This document shows positions 10,495-18,565 of a DNA stretch of 36,374 nt, piece after piece. The notes beneath the pieces were generated by a model. That model searched no databases. It had not been told where the DNA came from and worked only from the letters and a program-made list of their open reading frames with translations. How positions within the stretch are numbered: position 1 is the stretch's first letter; the number at the start of each line of letters is the position of its first letter. The stretch is from Rhodothermia bacterium (lineage in GTDB: Bacteria > Bacteroidota > Rhodothermia > Rhodothermales > UBA2364): assembly GCA_017303715.1 (NCBI GenBank), contig JAFLBZ010000011.1, positions 1 to 36,374 of the forward strand. Reading direction: 5' to 3'. A program made the translations under genes and the position numbers.

Positions 10495-11307
10495 ATGAAC
10501 TTGCCCAGACCTGCTCCTATTTTTAAGGCCATACGCAGTTTGTTTAGACGTCCGGTTGCGCCTCATCCCCCACCTGTTGCTGTACAGCCCGCCCCAAGTA
10601 CGTCGCCGGTGGATAGGCTCGCACTCGAAGAAATCTTGGATACCCCCATCCAAAACCTGTATTTATTCGAGATGGCCCTCCGCCACCGTTCCATCCTCCG
10701 GAACGAGCCTTCGCGGATATTGGAATCCAACGAGCGTTTGGAGTTTTTGGGAGATGCAGTTCTGGGAATGATTATTGGCGAATATCTCTATCAACGATTT
10801 GCCGATAAAGACGAAGGCTTTCTAACCCGAACCCGTGCAAAATTGGTGAATGGGGAAGTGCTATCTATTTATGCCCGCCGGATTGGCCTAAATCATTTCA
10901 TCCTCATTAGCCGAAACATGGAAGATGGTGGCGGACGCAATAATACCACCATATTGGCCGATGCCTTCGAGGCCCTTATCGGTGCATTATATTTAGACCA
11001 AGGGTATGCCGCTGCACAACGCTTTGTCCTGCGGGTTATTGTAGAACATGCCAGTTTTGACGAATTGGTGCAACAACAGCAGAACTTTAAGAGTCAACTT
11101 TTAGAATATGTTCAATCTAAAGGATGGCCACAACCGGACTACCGCTTGGTCGCAGAAGAAGGGCCGAGCCATCAACGCATTTTTACGGTTTGCACCTATA
11201 TACAAGACAAGCCGATGGGTCAAGGAACGGGGGCTTCTAAAAAACAGGCAGAGCAACGCGCCGCCGAGCAAGCGATGGCTTATTTCAATTCGCTGATCGC
11301 TTCCTAA
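10495..11307 (+). CDS. rnc: Ribonuclease III
   Basis: RNase III cleaves double-stranded RNA in rRNA processing and mRNA decay. The 270-residue protein has an extra N-terminal 45 residues rich in Pro/Arg. The endonuclease domain follows (about 45-175) with the signature NERLEFLGDAVLGMIIGEYL and the second acidic cluster DAFEALIGALYLDQG, which together hold the Mg2+-binding Glu/Asp residues. The C-terminal double-stranded RNA-binding domain (about 195-265) shows FKSQLLEYVQSKGWPQPDY and GASKKQAEQRAAEQAM. It is a single gene, and its last 23 bp overlap the end of the convergent gene at 11285. The usual Bacteroidota neighbours acpP-fabF are not next to it. Confidence 0.96.
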   Translation: MNLPRPAPIFKAIRSLFRRPVAPHPPPVAVQPAPSTSPVDRLALEEILDTPIQNLYLFEMALRHRSILRNEPSRILESNERLEFLGDAVLGMIIGEYLYQRFADKDEGFLTRTRAKLVNGEVLSIYARRIGLNHFILISRNMEDGGGRNNTTILADAFEALIGALYLDQGYAAAQRFVLRVIVEHASFDELVQQQQNFKSQLLEYVQSKGWPQPDYRLVAEEGPSHQRIFTVCTYIQDKPMGQGTGASKKQAEQRAAEQAMAYFNSLIAS

Positions 11308-12172
11308 GGTCTCCTTTAGCATGACGTCCTACTTCTACGCCCAACGTTATCCCTCTCCCCCCATCGTGCCGTACTCCAGCCAACGCCCATCCTTGCGTAT
11401 GGCCTTTTATTGGCATAGCATTGCTGCATAAAATAGAAATGGGCCATTTTTCCAAGTTGTACCGAATCTCCCATAAAAAGTCTGTCAAGAGAGCAAAATT
11501 CTGGACGTTCTCACCATCAACCCGTACAAAATACACTCCATGCTGCATGAGGGCTACCTTGAACTGCCACCACCGCCATCTTCCCGATCCCTCCACACCG
11601 AGAATTAACCTATCGCCTCCATCAAACACAAATTTAACCTCATCGCCCCTTTCTCGAATCTTTAATGGTCTCAAGTTCTGATACGAAACAAGCCCACCAA
11701 GGGATATTGGCCCTCCGACGGGTCTTTCGTATCTATACCTCACCTCCAGACCGTCTTGCCCATCCGTAAGGGCTTCTCCCGCCTGCGGATAAAACGTTTT
11801 GCGGGGTGGCGAAAGGTCTTTTTGCAGAATAAAGGAAATTGAATGTAGCTTTTGTATCCACGTAAGACCCATAATTGCGTTTTTAAAGCCGAAAACGTGT
11901 TTCGTACCATTGGTGTTTGCAAATTTTTCGTGACCATACCCCAACGCAGATTCAACGACCCAGCCTCTTTTCAACGGTAGTACAGCACCTACATTGCCAT
12001 CCCACCGCAGGATATCCCCATCAAGGGCATAGCGGCTCCCCAATGCATCATATGCAGCATGAACCTTCCCATAACGCCCTTGTAGCGACACTTTTTGCCC
12101 AAATACACATGCCCCACCTGCAAAAAAATAGAGACTAAAAACAAGACCAAGCCTGACAATTTGAACTTTCAT
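11285..12172 (-). CDS. Exported outer-membrane beta-barrel-like protein of unknown function
   Basis: I do not recognise a specific family. The 295-residue product begins with a signal peptide (MKVQIVRLGLVFSLYFFAGG, cleavage probably near VFGQ). The rest alternates hydrophobic and polar residues with many aromatic, Gly and Arg residues, such as GLEVRYRYERPVGGP and WALAGVRHDGGRG, a pattern typical of small outer-membrane barrels. It lacks the C-terminal aromatic residue of classical barrels (it ends KRSAN). Its 3' end overlaps the 3' end of rnc by 23 bp in convergent orientation. Upstream is a 400-bp gap to the divergent transglycosylase gene. Confidence 0.65.
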   Translation of the reverse strand: MKVQIVRLGLVFSLYFFAGGACVFGQKVSLQGRYGKVHAAYDALGSRYALDGDILRWDGNVGAVLPLKRGWVVESALGYGHEKFANTNGTKHVFGFKNAIMGLTWIQKLHSISFILQKDLSPPRKTFYPQAGEALTDGQDGLEVRYRYERPVGGPISLGGLVSYQNLRPLKIRERGDEVKFVFDGGDRLILGVEGSGRWRWWQFKVALMQHGVYFVRVDGENVQNFALLTDFLWEIRYNLEKWPISILCSNAMPIKGHTQGWALAGVRHDGGRGITLGVEVGRHAKGDLRKRSAN

Positions 12173-12610
12173 TAAACTTCACCCAAATCTATTCATCCAA
12201 GTTGTACGATCATTGATAAACATTGTCCATAATTATGGTTTAATCGGCGTGTACATTATTGTTTTATCCTAACAAATAAAGTACACCTCCAATAAAAGGC
12301 ATGATTTTGGCGTTGTATGATACCATATAGGTCATGCTCCCCCCAAATTAGGTTAAATTAACGACTCGTGTTCGTTAAGTGACGATAACCAAACAGGGAG
12401 TGCCTAAAAGAGTATTCAAACAAAGAGGAAGAATCTTTGAATTTATTTAAATTTTATGAATAAAAGCGCTTCCATTCTTATTACGAGCTGCTTGGTGTGT
12501 GAAATTCACCGTATTGAGGCGCTATTTTTTTTATACTCTTAGCTTTAGTACCACCACAGAACCCACCAGCTTTGTGTATGCTAAGCCAAAAACAGAGAGG
12601 AGTGAAAAAG
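12173..12610. other. Divergent intergenic region with an inverted repeat and a LacI-like half-palindrome
   Basis: About 440 bp separate the barrel-like gene (minus) from the transglycosylase gene (plus). It is AT-rich and holds an inverted repeat TTAACGA-CTCGTGT-TCGTTAA at 12358-12378 and a LacI/CcpA-like sequence TAAAAGCGCTTCCA at 12461-12474. The stretch 12481-12600 is open in several frames, but no protein family is recognisable there beyond the possible upstream extension of the following gene. Confidence 0.45.
12461..12474. promoter_or_regulatory. LacI/CcpA-family-like operator upstream of the lytic transglycosylase gene
   Basis: TAAAAGCGCTTCCA matches the LacI/GalR-family consensus TGNAANCGNTTNCA at all but one of its fixed positions. 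It lies about 110-150 bp upstream of the possible starts of the transglycosylase. One-mismatch hits are expected roughly once by chance in a window this size, so this site alone is weak. Confidence 0.25.
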
Positions 12611-14782
12611 GTGAACCGAACAAAAATTTTAGCATGGTTGTTATGTCTAAGCCCAACAGGTCTGGTCTTTGCACAACAACCCAAAACAACCCCATTGGCT
12701 ACACAGCCTGAATCCACTACACTATCGGTAGAAGGAAGGCTGTATCGAGCCATACAATCCACATCAGTGGATGAAAGTATAGCCTTAGATGAGCAAGACC
12801 GCAAAATTGCAAAAATCTACCGCGACTACGCACGCTTCTTGGATTTAGACCGGAACAAAGAGCGCAACAAAGCAGACGGAATTTTACGGAATATTGTTGC
12901 AGAACTTCAAACTTTGTTAAGAGAGCCGGGAATTACAGACCTTATGCCCTTCCGAGATATGTATCGGACGGCGATTAGGACAACCAAAGAGTTCTACGGG
13001 AAAGTAGATCCATCGCTGGTTGCCGAGAATGATGAGGTTTTTGAACTCCGTGCAGAAGTGATTGCAGAACTTGAAACCGACGACGATTCTAACCTACTTG
13101 AAAATGTGAATGCGCCGTCCCAGCTCGGTCTGGCTCCCGTTAATACGGTATTTCAGATGGATCTGGAACGCCCCGTTCTTCGGGCAATTTCGTCGCTTAG
13201 CCGTAACAAAACGCATTTCCGGACGGTTCGCACCCGTGCAGACCTCTACTTCCCGATGATCGAACGTATCTTGCAAGAAGAAGGCTTGCCGGATGAAATC
13301 AAGTACCTCGCAGTTGTAGAAAGCGCCCTCAACCCGCGTGCCCAAAGTTGGGCGGCGGCGGCAGGATTGTGGCAATTTATCCCTGCCACGGGTGCTGGAT
13401 ACGGGCTAAACATTAATGCTTCGATAGATGAGCGACGGGATCCTGAAAAAGCCACCCGTGCCGCCGCACGCCACCTTCGTGATCTGCACCAAATGTTTGA
13501 TGGAGATTGGCAATTGGCACTTGCGGGTTATAATTGCAATCCTTACCGTGTGAAAAGGGTTCTGGAGCAAACCTCCCAACGTTTAGGCCGTAAAGCAACG
13601 TTCTGGGAAATCATGGACAAACTGCCCCGCGAAACCAAGAACTACGTCCCTCTCTTCATTGCGACGTACCTGATCATGAACAACCAACAAGCGTTCGATC
13701 TCGGTGCGTATCCACAAGCGCCTACGTATGAATACGATGTTGTGCCCGTACAAGGTGGAGCCACATTAGACGCCGTAGCTGAAAAGTTACAAGTTCCCGT
13801 AACACACCTCCGTGCGCTTAATCCTGAACTCAAAACGGACAGAACCCCTACTTCCGTCTCGGCAACCTTTATGCCAGACCGGATACTTCTTGGCAATGGC
13901 GAAATGCCAGAGCAAGGGTATTTGTTGCGGGTTCCTAAAAACACAAGTACCAACTTGGGTGAACTTGCGCTTGGGCAATCGCTTCAGGTAAGCTACGGAA
14001 GTCGCGTTGGTAATATGGCCCAGCGTTTGGAGAACCCACTTGAAAGTTTGGCTGCCGTTTTGCCTTCCTCGCGCGACCGCGCTCGCTCTAAGCCAGAACC
14101 TAAGCCCACGACCTCGAAACCCGATAGCGGACAACCAAGTTCAGTTTTCGCCAACCCAACAGATGTGGCTACCGCTGTGGCTACCCCTGCGGCTACCGCT
14201 GCAACTCCAATGCCAAGTGTTGCAGCTATTGCGGACTTAACGCCTGCGCCTCCTAAATCCAAAATCAGCAAGCCGATACCAAAGCCTCAAGAGCGCCAAG
14301 TGGCTGCTCCAAAGGGCAAACGGCAAGTTCACCGAGTGAAATCCGGTCAAACCCTAAGCCAATTGGCCGCACAATATGGCGTTGAGGCTTCTGACATAAA
14401 AGAATGGAATAACTTGCGTCACAACCAAGTGAATGTTGGACAACGCATTGTAATCTTTTCGGACACCAAACCAGAGGAACCGGGCGCAACAGAAGTGGCC
14501 GCATCACGCGAGAGCAACAAGCGCACCAGTTCTAAAGCCAAAACCTCTACCGCAGCGCCTGCTTCGCACCGTGTTGCCAAAGGAGAAGGTCTTACAAGCA
14601 TTGCTCGTAAGTACGACCTGACCGTTGCCGAGCTAAAGGCCATGAACAACCTAAAAGGCAGTACCATCCAGCCCGGTGATATCCTTCGTATCAAAAGCAA
14701 CGCAAAAACTGCCGAGAGCAAGGCAAAGCCAAAGAGCAATAAAAAAGAAAAGCCAACGACCACCAAGAAAAAACGCCGTTAG
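12611..14782 (+). CDS. Membrane-bound-type lytic murein transglycosylase with three LysM domains (MltD-like)
   Basis: It cleaves the glycan strands of peptidoglycan in the periplasm, giving 1,6-anhydro ends. After a signal peptide (KKVNRTKILAWLLCLSPTGLVFAQ) and an alpha-helical region comes an SLT domain at about residues 205-345. It has the catalytic Glu (E237 in VVESALNPRAQS), GLWQFIPATGAGYGL and the family motif ALAGYNCNP. C-terminal LysM modules, which bind GlcNAc, lie at about 375-425 (divergent), 575-620 (HRVKSGQTLSQLAAQYGV) and 655-700 (HRVAKGEGLTSIARKYDL). They are separated by Pro/Ala/Thr/Lys-rich linkers, and the tail is Lys-rich. I chose the GTG at 12611 because GAGAGGAG lies about 8-9 bp upstream and the signal peptide fits; an ATG at 12572 in frame would add 13 residues. 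Confidence 0.92.
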   Translation: MNRTKILAWLLCLSPTGLVFAQQPKTTPLATQPESTTLSVEGRLYRAIQSTSVDESIALDEQDRKIAKIYRDYARFLDLDRNKERNKADGILRNIVAELQTLLREPGITDLMPFRDMYRTAIRTTKEFYGKVDPSLVAENDEVFELRAEVIAELETDDDSNLLENVNAPSQLGLAPVNTVFQMDLERPVLRAISSLSRNKTHFRTVRTRADLYFPMIERILQEEGLPDEIKYLAVVESALNPRAQSWAAAAGLWQFIPATGAGYGLNINASIDERRDPEKATRAAARHLRDLHQMFDGDWQLALAGYNCNPYRVKRVLEQTSQRLGRKATFWEIMDKLPRETKNYVPLFIATYLIMNNQQAFDLGAYPQAPTYEYDVVPVQGGATLDAVAEKLQVPVTHLRALNPELKTDRTPTSVSATFMPDRILLGNGEMPEQGYLLRVPKNTSTNLGELALGQSLQVSYGSRVGNMAQRLENPLESLAAVLPSSRDRARSKPEPKPTTSKPDSGQPSSVFANPTDVATAVATPAATAATPMPSVAAIADLTPAPPKSKISKPIPKPQERQVAAPKGKRQVHRVKSGQTLSQLAAQYGVEASDIKEWNNLRHNQVNVGQRIVIFSDTKPEEPGATEVAASRESNKRTSSKAKTSTAAPASHRVAKGEGLTSIARKYDLTVAELKAMNNLKGSTIQPGDILRIKSNAKTAESKAKPKSNKKEKPTTTKKKRR

Positions 14783-14834
14783 CCGTATATCGCTTTAACG
14801 GTTTAAGTTGAAGGTTTTTGTTTTCCAAATACGT

Positions 14835-14870
14835 AAACGGTCTTTTGTTTTAAGCAGGAGGCCGTTTTTT
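14835..14870 (+). terminator. Intrinsic terminator after the lytic transglycosylase gene
   Basis: An 8-bp stem AAACGGTC (14835-14842) pairs with GGCCGTTT (14860-14867), with one G-U pair, across a 17-nt loop and is followed by TTT and further T-rich sequence. It lies about 50 bp after the stop at 14782. Confidence 0.8.
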
Positions 14871-15102
14871 CTTTCAGTTTAGCTCCCCATACCCCGTTCA
14901 GCGGCATTCACTCGTATAATATTTTATTGATTTTGCTTTTTTACTGAAAGAAATTATTTAAATTGAAAGCGTTTCCACAAGAAGTTTACTATACTGAAAA
15001 CACAACATTCATCTGCTTTTCTGTATTCAGCATAAAGCCTTACCTCTTGCGGAAACATCATGCCGTGAAACTCGGCTTTATTAACCGTAAAACGCCAATT
15101 TT
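14871..15102. other. Promoter-bearing intergenic region upstream of gdhA
   Basis: Together with the terminator before it, this fills the 320-bp gap between the transglycosylase gene and gdhA. It is AT-rich around 14920-15010, includes a full-consensus LacI/CcpA-like operator at 14964-14977, and shows no gene-like ORF. The gdhA promoter is expected here. Confidence 0.5.
14964..14977. promoter_or_regulatory. LacI/CcpA-family-like operator upstream of glutamate dehydrogenase
   Basis: TGAAAGCGTTTCCA fits every fixed position of the LacI/GalR-family operator consensus TGNAANCGNTTNCA (ten fixed bases). By simple base-frequency reasoning a perfect match is expected about 0.03-0.04 times per 36 kb. 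It lies 125 bp before the gdhA start codon. This suggests carbon-source control of glutamate dehydrogenase; the regulator is not in the window. Confidence 0.45.
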
Positions 15103-16509
15103 ATGTCTGACATCAGTTTTTTAGCGCAAGTCAACCGCATGTTTGAAAAAGCGGCGGTACATACCAAACATCCGAAGGGTTTATTGGATCAGATCAGGAT
15201 TTGCAACAGCACGTATGCCATGCAGTTTCCCTTAAAGCGCGATGATGGCTCCATCGAGGTCATCAAGGCTTGGCGTGCAGAACACAGCCAACACAAAACA
15301 CCAACCAAGGGCGGAATCCGTTATGCGCCCAATGTTAATGCAGACGAGGTTACGGCTCTGGCCTCTCTGATGACGTATAAATGTGCCATTGTGGACGTCC
15401 CTTTTGGTGGCGCAAAAGGAGGCATTTGTATAGATCGTCGCAAATACTCGGAGGCCGAGTTAGAGCGCATTACACGCCGTTACACCTTCGAGTTGGTCAA
15501 GAAAAACTTCATCGGGCCGGGTATAGATGTTCCGGCTCCCGACTATGGTACGGGCGCAAAAGAGATGTCGTGGATTTTGGACACCTATAATTCCCTCACC
15601 AGCGACTCATTAGACGCCTTGGCCTGCGTTACTGGAAAACCAGTAGGGCAAGGAGGGGTGCGTGGACGCAAAGAAGCGACCGGACGCGGCGTATATTTTG
15701 GATTGCGTGAAGCTTGTTCGAACGCTGAAGACATGGCAAAACTTGGCCTCACCCCCGGAATTGCAGGCAAGACTGTGATTGTACAAGGCTTGGGAAATGT
15801 GGGCTATCATGCTGCCAAATTCATCGAGGAAGGCGGTGGCATTATTGTAGGTCTTGCAGAATACGAGGGCGCAATCTATCGGTCACAAGGCTTGGATTTG
15901 GAAAAGGTAGTCCAGCACCGAAAAGAAACCGGCTCCATTCTTAATTTCCCCGGAGCGGAAAACATAGCAAACTCGCAAGATGCTCTAGAATTGCCCTGTG
16001 ATATTTTAGTTCCTGCGGCCCTCGAAGCGGTGATTGTGGGTGAAAATGCAACCCGCATCCAAGCTAAAATCATTGCAGAAGGTGCAAATGGACCCATTAC
16101 CGCTCATGCAGACACCATCTTGAACGAAAGAGGGATTATGGTCATTCCTGATGTATTCTTGAATGCCGGTGGCGTTACGGTCTCTTATTTTGAATGGTTG
16201 CGCAACCTGCAACATGTACGCTTCGGGCGCATGAGCAAGCGGTTTGAGCAAAATATGCAAACAAAAATGCTAGAAGCCATCCAGACTTTAATTGGCAAAA
16301 AATTAGATACGCAGTTGATAAGCGATGTGATACACGGTGCAAGTGAGGAAGATTTGGTCAACTCTGGATTAGAGGATACAATGATCAATGCCTATAATGA
16401 GGTTCGGGCAATTTCAAAGCAACACCATACCGACCTACGCACGGCAGCCTTCATCAATGCCATAGACAAAGTGGCAGTTTCGTATTTAGAAATGGGGATT
16501 TTCCCTTAA
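15103..16509 (+). CDS. gdhA: Glutamate dehydrogenase (Glu/Leu/Phe/Val dehydrogenase family)
   Basis: It interconverts glutamate and 2-oxoglutarate plus ammonia, linking nitrogen and carbon metabolism. The 468-residue protein has the substrate-binding [17 protein letters not shown], the catalytic-lysine segment [19 protein letters not shown] and [17 protein letters not shown]. The Rossmann domain carries [16 protein letters not shown] (GxGNxG) at about 225-240, followed by the conserved [15 protein letters not shown] and [19 protein letters not shown] cannot assign NAD versus NADP specificity with certainty; the acidic residue position after the Gly-rich loop (GLAEYEGAI) leans towards NAD. It is monocistronic with a terminator behind it. 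I use gdhA as the general symbol. Confidence 0.95.
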   Translation: MSDISFLAQVNRMFEKAAVHTKHPKGLLDQIRICNSTYAMQFPLKRDDGSIEVIKAWRAEHSQHKTPTKGGIRYAPNVNADEVTALASLMTYKCAIVDVPFGGAKGGICIDRRKYSEAELERITRRYTFELVKKNFIGPGIDVPAPDYGTGAKEMSWILDTYNSLTSDSLDALACVTGKPVGQGGVRGRKEATGRGVYFGLREACSNAEDMAKLGLTPGIAGKTVIVQGLGNVGYHAAKFIEEGGGIIVGLAEYEGAIYRSQGLDLEKVVQHRKETGSILNFPGAENIANSQDALELPCDILVPAALEAVIVGENATRIQAKIIAEGANGPITAHADTILNERGIMVIPDVFLNAGGVTVSYFEWLRNLQHVRFGRMSKRFEQNMQTKMLEAIQTLIGKKLDTQLISDVIHGASEEDLVNSGLEDTMINAYNEVRAISKQHHTDLRTAAFINAIDKVAVSYLEMGIFP

Positions 16510-16534
16510 CGCACGTTAAATAGTGGCTTTTGTG

Positions 16535-16565
16535 GCCGTTGTCGGATGAGGCAGCGGCTATTTTT
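16535..16565. terminator. Hairpin terminator shared by gdhA and the prmC operon
   Basis: GCCGTTGTC (16535-16543) pairs with GGCAGCGGC (16550-16558) over 9 bp (two G-U pairs) around loop GGATGA and is followed by TATTTTTAT. The T-run serves the plus strand (gdhA); in the other direction only the AT-rich flank follows, so termination of prmC there is less certain. Confidence 0.7.
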
Positions 16566-17427
16566 ATGCCCAGCCCCCCCATACCAGTCGTGGCCTTTCG
16601 GTTAGATCGTTCATGACCGCTACATCGTGGAATCCATGACTTTGCATGTAATCTTTCACCTGATGAGCAAAATCGGTATGGCATTCCATAGCCAACCAGC
16701 CGTTTGGATTAAGCATGGTTTTGGTGGAATTGATCAAGGCGTGGTAAAAACGGAGCGGTTCCCCATCGGTAAAAAGTGCCAAATGTGGCTCATAGGCGAT
16801 CACCTCTTTTTGGAGTGTGTGTGCTTCTTCGCGTAAAACATACGGTGGGTTGGATAAGATCAAATCGAATGGCTGCGTAAAGGATTCGGGGAAATGCGGT
16901 GCAAGCATATCTGCGTGTATAAAGTTAACCTCAAGGCCATTTTGTTCTGCATTTTTATGGGCTACTTGTAAGGCAGGTGTACTAATGTCGCAAGCCACCA
17001 CCTCCCAATCAGGCCGTAGGCTCTTCAGCCCCAGTGCAATACAACCGCTTCCCGTTCCCACATCCAAAACACGCATATAGCGTTTATTTTCAAAAATGGG
17101 ATGCAAGGCTAACCAATGGGTTAACCATTCTGTTTCGGGTCTTGGGATGAGGACACTCGGATTTACCGCTAAGGTAAGCGACAAAAAGGGGACACTTCCT
17201 AAAATGTATTGGAGTGGCTCATGCTGCATCCGACGCGACAAAAGGGCATAAAAAGCGGTGATACACGCTTTATTTGGCGTTTCGTCCATGCGGGCCAGCA
17301 AATTGGCGACCGGCCACCCTGTAAGATGCACCCACAACCAACGAATCTCGGCTTGGGCTTCGGTGGGGTCAAACCCTTTTTCGCATAATTGGTCAAGGGC
17401 TTCTTTAGAGAGCGTGCGGTAGGTCAA
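16564..17427 (-). CDS. prmC: Peptide chain release factor N5-glutamine methyltransferase
   Basis: PrmC methylates the Gln of the GGQ motif in release factors RF1/RF2, using S-adenosylmethionine, to increase peptide release. The 287-residue protein has the helical N-terminal domain, then the hinge (PSVLIPRPETEWL), the SAM-binding motif VLDVGTGSGCIALGL and the catalytic NPPY motif (DLILSNPPYVL), followed by FTDGEPLRFYHALI. The PRPETE and NPPY combination is specific to PrmC. Its first codon overlaps the stop of the upstream vWA gene by 4 bp (17424-17427), so the two are translationally coupled. Confidence 0.96.
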   Translation of the reverse strand: MTYRTLSKEALDQLCEKGFDPTEAQAEIRWLWVHLTGWPVANLLARMDETPNKACITAFYALLSRRMQHEPLQYILGSVPFLSLTLAVNPSVLIPRPETEWLTHWLALHPIFENKRYMRVLDVGTGSGCIALGLKSLRPDWEVVACDISTPALQVAHKNAEQNGLEVNFIHADMLAPHFPESFTQPFDLILSNPPYVLREEAHTLQKEVIAYEPHLALFTDGEPLRFYHALINSTKTMLNPNGWLAMECHTDFAHQVKDYMQSHGFHDVAVMNDLTERPRLVWGGWA

Positions 17428-18461
17428 CGTATGGTGTTTGGTTTAGGCTGTTTTCTACGGTCTGGTATCAGCCATTCGATGAGCAAGAGCAACAAAGCAA
17501 AACCCAAAGGCCATTGGTATTGTTCTTGATAAGCGGCAAATTTTGCCGTTCCAAATTTCGTCTTTTCCATTCCCGCCAAGACATCGCTAAAATCCGTTAG
17601 ATTGCTGGTGGTGCGTGCTATTCGGAAATAGGCTCCATCTTTACCAAGGTCTTGTAGCGACGCCTCTTCTAATTTTGTAACCACAGGTTGGCCACTCCGA
17701 TCTGTTTTCAGCCCATTCGTCCGTTGACCATTTTGATAGGTAGGAATGGTTACGCCCTCGGTCTCGCCAACTCCAGCAGTAAAAATGGAGATTCCCGCAT
17801 CGGCTGCTTTGCTACGTAATGCGTCCATTTCTCCACTGTGGCTTTCCCCATCCGAGACCACCAGTAAAACCTTGCTGCGGTTTCCTTTAGAGTCCTTGTC
17901 CGTTCCCTTCATGTTAAATGCCTTAATCACCACTTCCAACATTCGGTCGTACTGCGTACCTTGTATGGGCATCTGATCCGGCTCCGAGATTTCCAAAAAC
18001 AATTTGAGGGCGTTATAATCCAAGGTTACGGGGCATTGTAAAAAAGCATCCCCTCCAAAAAGGATCAGCCCAACGCGGTCGCCATTGAGTTTATCCACCA
18101 ATTTGGTTAGTTCAAACTTGGCACGTTTCAGACGATTTGGAGCAACATCCTCCGCCAGCATAGAGTTAGAGACATCCAGCGCAATCATCAAATCTACCCC
18201 TTCCCGCGAGACCTCCCGAACTTTTGTGCCTATGCGCGGTCCCGCCAGAGCAATACCCAACAAGAGAATTGCCAAGGTGTAGATGGTAGCTTTCCAACGC
18301 CGCCTTCGGGTGCTGATCCCATCCGTAAGGCGCTCCACCAAGTCGGGGTCTCCGAAGACACGACGTGCCCGCTTTCGTTGATATGCCATCCAGAAATAGG
18401 CTGCAACCACAACGGGTACGGCAAACAAAGACCATAAAAAGGCAGGATGTAACCAATCCAT
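17424..18461 (-). CDS. vWA-domain membrane protein, BatA-like
   Basis: A membrane-anchored von Willebrand factor A protein of the BatA/BatB type (Bacteroides aerotolerance operon). Hydrophobic segments at about 5-25 and 58-76 frame a basic loop (KRARRVF, STRRRRW), as in BatA. The vWA domain runs from about 88 to 300 with the MIDAS motif D96-V-S98-N-S100 and the later SDGESH. A C-terminal span (WPLGFALLLLLIEWLIP) precedes a short basic tail. Many Bacteroidota have a moxR-DUF58-batA-batB-batC-batD cluster. Here the gene stands alone with prmC, so the partners must lie elsewhere or be absent. The 345-residue length is normal. BatB is the alternative assignment; the two are close homologues. Confidence 0.85.
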   Translation of the reverse strand: MDWLHPAFLWSLFAVPVVVAAYFWMAYQRKRARRVFGDPDLVERLTDGISTRRRRWKATIYTLAILLLGIALAGPRIGTKVREVSREGVDLMIALDVSNSMLAEDVAPNRLKRAKFELTKLVDKLNGDRVGLILFGGDAFLQCPVTLDYNALKLFLEISEPDQMPIQGTQYDRMLEVVIKAFNMKGTDKDSKGNRSKVLLVVSDGESHSGEMDALRSKAADAGISIFTAGVGETEGVTIPTYQNGQRTNGLKTDRSGQPVVTKLEEASLQDLGKDGAYFRIARTTSNLTDFSDVLAGMEKTKFGTAKFAAYQEQYQWPLGFALLLLLIEWLIPDRRKQPKPNTIR

Positions 18462-18565
18462 TTTTTACAGGGTAAGCACTTAATAGATTAACAATAGAAA
18501 CTCATCTGAAGCGATAGGGCGTTTGATAGACCATCTAAGCCTTGATCAGTCTATAACGTAACGTC

